The position numbers and the translations under genes were made by a program. Shown here in pieces: positions 5,755 to 12,115 of a DNA stretch of 12,115 nt; the stretch's first letter is position 1; the number at the start of each line of letters is the position of its first letter. A model generated the notes under the pieces. It was given only the letters and a program-made list of their open reading frames with translations. It ran no database searches and was not told the origin of the DNA. Source of the DNA: Bacillota bacterium (GTDB lineage: Bacteria; Bacillota; Clostridia; Christensenellales; Aristaeellaceae); assembly GCA_023460055.1 (NCBI GenBank), contig JAEWRJ010000177.1:1-12115 (forward strand), in the 5' to 3' direction.

Positions 5755-5763
5755 ATTATACCA
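5755..5763 (-). promoter_or_regulatory. Extended -10 promoter for the 317-residue secreted protein
   Basis: On the minus strand TGGTATAAT is a perfect -10 with the TGn extension. The hexamer 17 bases upstream (TTAAAG) is a weak -35, which extended -10 promoters tolerate. Transcription would start near 5748, leaving a leader of about 19 bases before ATG 5729. Confidence 0.5.
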
Positions 5764-5847
5764 GTAGTGAAATATCTCTTTAAACAGGATTTCTGGAAAC
5801 TAACCAGCAAAAATTTCAATGTTATGCTTGTTTCATCAATATATTTG

Positions 5848-6873
5848 TCAGGGCTCATAGTAGTGAATGTCGTAGTTGAGGAAATTGTCACGTACGAATT
5901 GATCTGAAAAACTATCTCTGACAGTATGTACTTTCACAGGCCACTTGAATTCATACGGTCCATCTAATCCAATTATAATCGGTCCAATAGATTTTATGGT
6001 AGAGGGTAGATGTATCTCTCGAATTGGGGCTCCAACAAATGAAAAGTCGCCGACTTCTTCAAGCCCCTCAGGCAGAATAACTGATGAAAGTGAGTGTGAT
6101 TGAGAAAACGCAAGAGGATATATGATTCGTAAAGTAGCTGGGAGTACAATTTTCTCAATGCTAGCACAATCTATAAAAGCTTCTACACCAATCTCGCTCA
6201 AGCTGCTTCCCCAACTAATACTGGATAAATTAGTACATGCTTCAAAGGAACGATCTCCAATGACTTGTACGCCATCGGGCAATACAATTTCTTCAATAAT
6301 ACTATTACGGATAAAGGCTTGATTTCCAATGCGCTGTATAGAGGGAGGAAGTGTTACTGATGTCAGCATTCTGCCGCGAGGATATGATATCAGCGTGCTC
6401 TTATCAGCGGAAACCAATATGCCATCTATATCAGCAAATGAAGGGTTGTCAGGGGATACAGAATAATATTCGAGGCGATCAAGCCCATACCCATCGAACA
6501 TGACCGGGTCGATTTCCGTACATGTGCTGGGAATTTGTAATGTTTTTAGGGAAGGCTCATCCGAGCTATTGAAGGCAGAATCATAAATTGCAGTAGCGCC
6601 TTCAGGAATAATGTGTGTATCCTCAGCCTTCGTTCCCGGATAGCACAATAAGGTGGTCTTATAGTAAAGAACGCCTTCGTGACTGGTATAATCGGGATCG
6701 TCCAAATCAGCTACGAATGCATCAAAGCTGTCAACCTCACGAGCGATTTCGTAAGCGGCTGAAAAAATCTGATAAACCTGATTATCGTAAAATTCTGAAG
6801 GTTCAGCCAATGTACTATTAGACAGTATCCAAACTAATACCAAAGAACATAATGTTATACGTAAGGATTTCAT
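5848..6873 (-). CDS. Secreted BspA-type leucine-rich-repeat protein
   Basis: I chose ATG 6873: GGAGGT at 6878-6883 is four bases away, whereas ATG 6876 would be too close and the in-frame TTG 6885 lies before the site. The 341-residue product has a signal peptide (MKSLRITLCSLVLVWILSNS, cleavage near TLA/EP). It then has roughly eight repeats of the BspA/LRR_5 kind, for example SIQRIGNQAFI, GVQVIGDRSFEACTNL, LSEIGVEAFIDCASIEKIVL and GLEEVGDFSFVGA. Such repeats form protein-binding solenoids. Its ribosome binding site lies in the last codons of the upstream RHS tip, whose TAA overlaps the paired ATG codons (TAATGATG), so the two are translationally coupled. In RHS loci this is the immunity position. 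An extracellular LRR protein binding the NlpC/P60-like tip is therefore plausible but unproven. Confidence 0.85.
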   Translation of the reverse strand: MKSLRITLCSLVLVWILSNSTLAEPSEFYDNQVYQIFSAAYEIAREVDSFDAFVADLDDPDYTSHEGVLYYKTTLLCYPGTKAEDTHIIPEGATAIYDSAFNSSDEPSLKTLQIPSTCTEIDPVMFDGYGLDRLEYYSVSPDNPSFADIDGILVSADKSTLISYPRGRMLTSVTLPPSIQRIGNQAFIRNSIIEEIVLPDGVQVIGDRSFEACTNLSSISWGSSLSEIGVEAFIDCASIEKIVLPATLRIIYPLAFSQSHSLSSVILPEGLEEVGDFSFVGAPIREIHLPSTIKSIGPIIIGLDGPYEFKWPVKVHTVRDSFSDQFVRDNFLNYDIHYYEP

Positions 6874-6875
6874 CA

Positions 6876-8333
6876 TTACCTCCAATAATAAGGACTTAAG
6901 TATTCAACACCTGTCAATTCACCATAATGAGTAAATGTAGACCCCTCTAGGGGAGAGTAAATAACCCCATGTTCTTCATCTTTTGCTTCAACCACAGTGT
7001 GCCCGTACTCAGAAGTGATACCGATGTAAAAACCAACATGCATCCATTTACCGCTTTTGTTTTGCCGGAATACAGCCGTGCCGGGGAGCAAATCATCGTA
7101 ACTCGTCAAATCCGTTACACCATACGTGCCATGTTTAACCAATAAATCTACCGTCGTTAAAGGCCATATTTTTTTCTTTCCTTTATCGTATACTCCTAGC
7201 AATTTGATGAAGCTATTGTAATCATAATACCACTTCATAATATGCTTGTAAGCACCTACGCAATCAACAGATTTATAGCTGGCGTTACCATATTTATACG
7301 TCCAGTTTTCATCGGCCATTTGACGCAAATAAGCGACAAACTCAAGATTTGTCATTTTGGTCAGAGGACCCATAGGTATTTCTAAGCCGATAGCGGATAG
7401 TGGCTTGTATGATACTTGACTACTGTTGCCATGATTATCAACCATAACCACAGGATTGTTATTCCCGTAGAAAAAAAGATTGTGAGCCAGCAATTTGCCA
7501 ATTTTTCCAAGCAGAGCATCTGCTCCAATAAACCTCTGCAACTCCGGATAGTAATACCTGCTCCTGAGGTAGTACATCCAGGTCTCCTCGTCCCAGACAT
7601 ACCCCCTGTACCTGAAAGGATTGAGATACCCCAGCGTGCCCGCCATCGACCCTGTGGTGGTCTTCTTGCCGCCCCAGGCATCGTAGGCGTATTGTACCAC
7701 GGTGTTCCCGGCGCTATCAAGGATGGCCAGGATATCCCCCTGCAGGTTATGGACATAGCGGTACATCGTGCCGTTGTACTGCACCTGCGCGGGCCTGATC
7801 TACCCGTCGTAGTAGAAGTGCAGGGTATGGCCGCCTGTGACCGTCATGTGCACGATGTTATTGCCGCTGAGCACATAATCCGTCACCGTGCTGCCGCGCT
7901 TCTTCTGCACCCGCAAGCCGTCGGCGTTGTACTTGTACTCCACCGTGCCGCCGCTGTTGGTCTGGCTGGCCAGCTGCCTGCTCGCTTGCCAGGCATAGGT
8001 CCACCCGGCGTAGGCGGTGATGTTGCCGATGGCGTCGCTGACCACGGGATAGGAGACACCGTTGATCACGCGGGCGGTCAGCTTGTCCTTCCAGTTGGCG
8101 TCCCCATACTGATAGTCCTCCGTATGGTTGGGCGCGCCCAGGGTGCCGGTGGTATAGCTGTAGCGCTTTTTGTTCTGGATATTACCGCCGCGGTCATACT
8201 CATAAGTCCAGCTCTCGTTATTGGCCTGATCGTTCACCCGGACAAGCTGGCCCAGCGCGTCGTAGACATAGCCGATGGTCTACCCTTTGTAGACAGCGGA
8301 TGTAATATTGCCGTTGTCATCGTAGGCATAGCT
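6876..8333 (-). pseudogene. Orphan RHS cassette: core end fused to an NlpC/P60-like toxin tip, two in-frame TAG codons
   Basis: Bases 7527-8333 copy the end of the main RHS core without any gap (constant offset of 2097 to 9624-10430). The frame then continues into a different tip of about 216 residues, ending at TAA 6876. The tip starts with the usual HNLFFYGNNNP...VDNHG linker and then shows NlpC/P60-like features: KSVDCVGAYKHIMKWYYD with the candidate nucleophile Cys, LLPGTAVFRQ, and KWMHVGFYIG with the candidate His, followed by VVEAK. Such domains cleave peptidoglycan peptides or related amide bonds. The copy has no proper start, and it carries TAG at 8280-8282 and 7800-7802, each where the main copy has CAG (Gln). 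As it stands it is silent; a GTG at 7784 could only yield a tip fragment. Recombination through the shared 807 bp would place this tip on the expressed core. Confidence 0.85.
7527..8333 (-). repeat. 807-bp gapless duplication of the RHS core end
   Basis: The tract matches 9624-10430 at a constant offset of 2097, which means no insertions or deletions. It begins sharply at GCATAGCT (8326-8333) and stops sharply at AATAAAC (7527). Beyond both points the sequences are unrelated. It provides long homology for tip exchange between the orphan cassette and the main gene. Confidence 0.85.
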
Positions 8334-8334
8334 G

Positions 8335-8397
8335 TTATATAGCGGGACGGTAGCTTTTTTCTATTGAGGTTTCTATGTTTTCAGTTGCTTTTGTCAT
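8335..8397 (-). CDS. 20-codon frame overlapping the immunity-gene stop, truncated at the RHS junction
   Basis: The TAA that ends the upstream gene overlaps an ATG at 8397 (TAATG). The frame reads MTKATENIETSIEKSYRPAI and stops at 8335, two bases before the orphan RHS homology begins. This looks like the 5' stub of a coupled gene cut off when the orphan cassette was formed. It could also be chance. Confidence 0.25.
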   Translation of the reverse strand: MTKATENIETSIEKSYRPAI

Positions 8398-8921
8398 TAA
8401 GAATTCCATTCGCGGTAATAAAGTGTGTTCGTATGAACATCGAGAACACAGATGGTCAAATCAACTGCATATGGGCGATATTGATCGAAAAATGTTACTG
8501 ATAGATTGTGTGATATAGCATAATCGTCCCTGTAATAATAGTGATACCCCGGTGACTTTAAAAGCCCATGAATGTGATCTCCAATAGGTTGATCAGATGC
8601 GAACAGCACATCCACATTCATTTCTATACCTTTAATATAAGGTGACATTGACCAATTAAGTTCGGTCGAGTCTAACAATCGATTGACCGATTCCGGCGTC
8701 AACTCTATTTCAACAAGGACATCTTTATCTCCGCGGAAGCCATATGCCATGTGATAATAATCTTTTACTTCGCCGGACAGATCGACACCAAGCTTTCTTG
8801 AGACGTATGGTATGGCAATCTCATCAAAATCGCGAACTCGAAAAACGAACAAAAAGATTGACAGAGAGAAAAATAAAACTGTTGTGATAATCAAAAATGT
8901 AACAGCTACAGATCTTCTCAT
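8397..8921 (-). CDS. Membrane-anchored protein, probable immunity partner of the main RHS tip
   Basis: ATG 8921 lies 12 bases after the RHS stop, with GAAGGATGG as ribosome binding site, so the gene is coupled to the toxin. The 174-residue product has one N-terminal membrane helix (VAVTFLIITTVLFFSLSIFLF, roughly residues 5-26) after a basic MRRS, and a soluble domain of about 145 residues (KDYYHMAYGFRGDKDVLVEI, YHYYYRDDYAISHNLSVTFF) predicted outside the membrane. Immediate downstream position, small size and AT-rich codon use like the tip are typical of RHS immunity genes. The anchor suggests that the toxin acts at or outside the membrane. No known immunity family is recognised. Confidence 0.8.
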   Translation of the reverse strand: MRRSVAVTFLIITTVLFFSLSIFLFVFRVRDFDEIAIPYVSRKLGVDLSGEVKDYYHMAYGFRGDKDVLVEIELTPESVNRLLDSTELNWSMSPYIKGIEMNVDVLFASDQPIGDHIHGLLKSPGYHYYYRDDYAISHNLSVTFFDQYRPYAVDLTICVLDVHTNTLYYREWNS

Positions 8922-8933
8922 TTTACCATCCTT

Positions 8934-11900
8934 CTACTTAATTACATACATTACAAACGATGTTTCTATAGCATAAGGTGTTCCTTGGCCAATGTTTTGT
9001 AGATTGTAACCAAGATTGTTGGCCAAAACACTGAGTGTTGAAAACTCCCCATCATGCTTGCGCTCTCCATCGAAATTATAGATATCTGATAGTGTAACTG
9101 TCGTTTTCAATAGATCGCCATAGTCTGCTTCCACCTCAACATAGAAGCTTGCTTTCCCTATTGCATAGTGCAAGTCCCCGCTGTGAAAGGTTACCTCACC
9201 CCTAAAAAACTGGTTTGACGTCTTTTCTCTGTACGCGCCTGATGTTGCATCGGATAAAGTAACAGATTTACTTAAAGCACTTGCAAGGTCATTGTTTATC
9301 GAATTAGGAAGCTGTTTTCCGTTTCCATACAGAAAATGATGGAAGAGCGCTTTGGATAATGGAGCGTTTTTTTGGTCAAGTACAAATCCTGAAGCCATTC
9401 TGATTTCATTCTTATATTGCTTCCCTGCAAGCTCTACTTGAACTTCTTGAGTTAATCGTAGGCCATTAACATATCTATTCCAGAGACCACTGAAAAAATT
9501 GATGGCGTTCTGAACAAAATTGTGTCCTGTAGAGTCTTTACCATTAATAGGGGTATTTAAACAATAAAGAAACACGTTATGGGATAATAAGCTCCCGCGC
9601 TTACCGATGATAGTATCGGCACTAATAAACCTCTGCAACTCAGGATAGTAATACCTGCTCCTGAGGTAATACATCGAAGTCTCTTCGTCCCAGACATACC
9701 CCCTATACCTGAAAGGATTGTAGTACCCCAGCGTACCTGCCATCGACCCTGTGGTGGTCTTCTTGCCGCCCCAGGCGTCGTAGGCGTATTGTACCACGGT
9801 GTTCCCGGCGCTATCAAGAATGGCCATGATATCGCCCTGTAAATTATGCACATAGCGGTACATCGTGCCGTTGTACTGCACCTGCGCGGGCCTGTTCTGC
9901 CCGTCGTAGTAGAAGTGCAGGGTATGGCCGCCCGTCACCGTCATGTGTACGATGTTATTGCCGCTGAGCACATAATCCGTCACCGTGCTGCCGTGCTTCT
10001 TCTGCACCCGCAGGCCGTCAGCGTTGTACTTGTACTCCACCGTACCTGCGCTGTTGGTCTGGCTGGCCAGCTGCCTGCCCGCCTGCCAGGCATAGGTCCA
10101 CCCGGCGTAGCCGGTGATGTTGCCGATGGCGTCGCTGACAACAGGGTAGGAGACACCGTTGATCACGCGTGCGGTCAGTTTGTCCTTCCAGTTGGCGTCC
10201 CCATATTGATACTCTTCCGTATGGTTGGGGCTGCCCAGTGTGCCGGTGGTGTAGCTGTAGCGCTTCTTGCCCAGTATGTTGCCGCCGCGGTCATAGTCAT
10301 AGGTCCAGCTTTCGTTGTTGACCTGATCGTTCACCCGGACAAGCTGGCCCAGCGCGTCGTAGACATAGCCGATGGTCTGCCCCTTGTAGACAGCGGAGGT
10401 GATATTGCCGTTGTCATCGTAGGCATAGCTCAGGTTATGGCCGTTCTGCGTGATGCTGCTGACCAGGGGGGAGGTGCTGTTCGCGCCATAGCCTCCGGCT
10501 GCGTAGCCATAGCTGCTGAGGTAGGAGGCGTTGCTGAGCACGGCGTTCCTGCTGGCGATCCTGCCCAGCGCATCGTACACATAATCTGTGCGGTTGACGG
10601 TGCCGTTATAGCGCAGGGAGGTCGGCCTGTTTTCGTTATCGTAGATGAAGTCGGTGGGATATTTGGTGCGCCAGTAGCCCAGCTGCTCCTCAAAGCGGCT
10701 GATGTTGTTGTAGGCGTCATAGCTGAGCACAGCGGTATGCAGGTTCCAATTGCTGCTGTCCAGCTGGGTCGTCCTTGCGGGGCGGTTAGCCACGTCGTAT
10801 TCATATAAATTTATCCGGTTGAGCGCGTTATCCTTCACACGCGCGACAAAGCCTGCCGCGTCGAAAGCGTACTGGTAGCGGTCGGCGGTTTCGCTGTCAA
10901 AGCGGATGCCTGTCACGCGCTTGAACGCGTCCCTGATATAGTGTACTTTGCCGCCGTTGCCGTAGTCCATGCGCTGCAGCAGCTTATCGCCGCTGCTGGT
11001 GTACACATTGGTCGAAAGGGTCTGCGTGCCCACCTTGACGGTGGTCGGGTTTCCGAGCGGGTCATAGGAGAAGTAGTAGATTACATCGCTGACAGTGTTT
11101 GATCCGGTATTGTGCTTCACCTGGGTGAGGTAATCCCCGGTATAAGCATACTCATTCATATAAGTTTTGCCGCCGGATGCGGCATACACCTTGGTCGCGC
11201 GGCGGATTTGGTCGTACAAATAGTTGACCCGGTTTCCCATGGGGTCGTCAATATATTGCAAAGTACCCAGAACGATATTGTAGGTCGTTTCCGTCGCCTT
11301 GTTACGGGCATCCTTGCCGGTGATGGGGTAGTTGTAGTTCAGGGTATAGAGCGTGGAGCTTTCCATGAAGGCCGCGGCAGAGGCTGATTTCTTCACGGCC
11401 TTTGTCTGGACGCCCTTGAGGGCGTAGGTGAACTCGTCAATGGTGCCCAGCGGGCTGGTGGCTTTCAGCAGCAGGTGCTTCTTTTTCTGCGCGTCCGTCG
11501 TGCCGTACTCCATCACGGTCTGCACAGAGGAAGGCCTGCCTGGCTGCCGGTAGGAGGTCATGTTGTTGAAGGCGTCATACACGGCGTGATCCTTCAGGCC
11601 CGCCAGATCCTGGCTGGAGAGGATATTCCCCTTGCTGTCATAGGCGAAGCTTGTGCCAAACTCTTCCTTATTGAAGAAGAAGCCGTCAAACTCCGTGTAG
11701 TTGATGTTACGCTCATAGTCAACGTTAAAGCGAACGGCGCTGTAGTTGACAGGCGTGATCACAGGCCCCGCGGCAAACTGCCAGTCGGACCATTCCTCGC
11801 TCCACTCAATGGCAGGCGTATTGACACGGGTGGATGTGCCGGCCTGCAGGAAGGCAACGCGTATGCCGTAGCGGTAAGGTTCACCTTCAATGGGCATGGA

Positions 11901-12115
11901 ATGGTTCATCGACCAGCCGCCGGCCACAAAGACATCGCCCGCGGCCCCTGACAGGGGCATGTCCTGATAGATGCCCGCGTACTTGGTGCGGCCCTCCCCA
12001 TAGATGCGCATTGTATTGGCGGACAGCCCGGCGGGCTTGACGCCGTCAAAGGTGGTATACACGATATCTTGCGCGGTGTTGCCGGAGTTCTTCTGCCAGC
12101 TGATGGGCTGAGCGC
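8934..12115 (-). CDS. RHS/YD-repeat polymorphic toxin, N-terminus beyond the window
   Basis: The frame is open past the right edge (…DIVYTTFDGVKPAG), so 1059 C-terminal residues are visible and GTG 12062 is not the start. Visible residues 1-150 look like a beta-sandwich, carbohydrate-binding-like domain (DVFVAGGWSMNHSM, RYGIRVAFLQAG). Then about 680 residues carry YD-type repeats (FAYDSKGNI, YVYDALGRIASRN, YDYDRGGNI, YKYNADGLRV). The core ends with the RHS hallmark RYRGYVWDEETSMYYLRSRY and ELQRFISADT. The remaining 230 residues, AT-rich, form the variable tip: a linker (LLSHNVFLYCLNTPINGKDS), a middle with LFHHFLYGNGKQLPN, and LHYAIGKASFYVEVEADYGD before TLSDIYNFDGE. The last D-x-Y-x-F motif recalls colicin-M-like lipid II hydrolases, a weak likeness. 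RHS shells encapsulate and deliver such tips. Stop is TAG at 8934, followed by the probable immunity gene. Confidence 0.95.
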   Translation of the reverse strand, partial: AQPISWQKNSGNTAQDIVYTTFDGVKPAGLSANTMRIYGEGRTKYAGIYQDMPLSGAAGDVFVAGGWSMNHSMPIEGEPYRYGIRVAFLQAGTSTRVNTPAIEWSEEWSDWQFAAGPVITPVNYSAVRFNVDYERNINYTEFDGFFFNKEEFGTSFAYDSKGNILSSQDLAGLKDHAVYDAFNNMTSYRQPGRPSSVQTVMEYGTTDAQKKKHLLLKATSPLGTIDEFTYALKGVQTKAVKKSASAAAFMESSTLYTLNYNYPITGKDARNKATETTYNIVLGTLQYIDDPMGNRVNYLYDQIRRATKVYAASGGKTYMNEYAYTGDYLTQVKHNTGSNTVSDVIYYFSYDPLGNPTTVKVGTQTLSTNVYTSSGDKLLQRMDYGNGGKVHYIRDAFKRVTGIRFDSETADRYQYAFDAAGFVARVKDNALNRINLYEYDVANRPARTTQLDSSNWNLHTAVLSYDAYNNISRFEEQLGYWRTKYPTDFIYDNENRPTSLRYNGTVNRTDYVYDALGRIASRNAVLSNASYLSSYGYAAGGYGANSTSPLVSSITQNGHNLSYAYDDNGNITSAVYKGQTIGYVYDALGQLVRVNDQVNNESWTYDYDRGGNILGKKRYSYTTGTLGSPNHTEEYQYGDANWKDKLTARVINGVSYPVVSDAIGNITGYAGWTYAWQAGRQLASQTNSAGTVEYKYNADGLRVQKKHGSTVTDYVLSGNNIVHMTVTGGHTLHFYYDGQNRPAQVQYNGTMYRYVHNLQGDIMAILDSAGNTVVQYAYDAWGGKKTTTGSMAGTLGYYNPFRYRGYVWDEETSMYYLRSRYYYPELQRFISADTIIGKRGSLLSHNVFLYCLNTPINGKDSTGHNFVQNAINFFSGLWNRYVNGLRLTQEVQVELAGKQYKNEIRMASGFVLDQKNAPLSKALFHHFLYGNGKQLPNSINNDLASALSKSVTLSDATSGAYREKTSNQFFRGEVTFHSGDLHYAIGKASFYVEVEADYGDLLKTTVTLSDIYNFDGERKHDGEFSTLSVLANNLGYNLQNIGQGTPYAIETSFVMYVIK

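Noticed and set aside
5730..5891. Upstream extension of the 317-residue secreted protein
   Set aside because: The extension overlaps the LRR gene end, lies upstream of a good promoter, and would bury the signal peptide 54 residues inside the protein.
7800..8237. Separate 145-residue protein starting at GTG 8237
   Set aside because: It is only the piece of the orphan RHS copy between the two TAG codons; the GTG is an internal valine codon in the main copy and has no ribosome binding site.
7416..8342. Plus-strand open frame of 308 codons
   Set aside because: It is the antisense shadow of the repetitive RHS core; the valine/isoleucine/histidine-rich translation is the complement of YD repeats, and the same shadow appears opposite the other core copy.
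9846..10808. Plus-strand open frame of 320 codons
   Set aside because: Same antisense shadow of the RHS core as at 7416-8342; there is no start signal and the minus-strand frame is clearly coding.

Overview
The window looks like the chromosome of a Gram-positive, Clostridia-type bacterium (Bacillota). The evidence is strong AGGAGG-type ribosome binding sites with some TTG starts, an AgrD-like signal peptide behind a LytTR-type operator, a BioY-type ECF transporter component, GIY-YIG and BspA-type leucine-rich-repeat proteins, and a wall-type RHS/YD-repeat protein. No rRNA, tRNA or CRISPR array was seen. The species cannot be named from sequence alone.

Bases 1-1000 carry what looks like the edge of an agr-type quorum-sensing locus. 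There is a small hydrophobic reading frame (39-179) that may be the end of an AgrB-like protein. It is followed by a 12-bp direct repeat with 21-bp periodicity (194-226), a -10 box, and a 35-residue AgrD-like cyclic-lactone peptide precursor (292-399) that is absent from ordinary ORF calls because of its size. The next 500 bases hold a stem-loop and several start-less or very short open frames that look like remnants.

Bases 900-1700 (minus strand) hold a GIY-YIG-family gene split in two by a 158-bp palindromic MITE-like element with terminal inverted repeats, a central hairpin and an apparent AT target duplication. Removing the element restores the frame. Bases 1711-3956 (plus strand) form an operon-like run: a VOC-fold protein with an unusual C-terminal extension, the biotin transporter component BioY (TTG start), and a secreted DUF3089 alpha/beta hydrolase.

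Bases 4000-12115 (minus strand) are an RHS polymorphic-toxin array. Transcription enters from the right. The large RHS protein (at least 1059 residues, N-terminus outside the window) has a GC-rich YD-repeat core and an AT-rich 230-residue tip. It is followed closely by a membrane-anchored protein that is its probable immunity partner. Next comes an orphan cassette: an 807-bp gapless copy of the core end fused to a different tip with an NlpC/P60-like Cys/His domain. This tip is translationally coupled to a secreted LRR protein, followed by a second secreted protein with its own extended -10 promoter. Finally there is a decayed 643-bp core fragment without a tip. This is the layout expected for tip replacement by homologous recombination. 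The orphan copy differs from the expressed copy by two in-frame CAG-to-TAG changes.

The points most worth checking are the unannotated agrD-like gene with its operator, the MITE inside the GIY-YIG gene, the extracellular LRR protein in the immunity position behind an NlpC/P60-like tip, and the main RHS tip with a D-x-Y-x-F motif.
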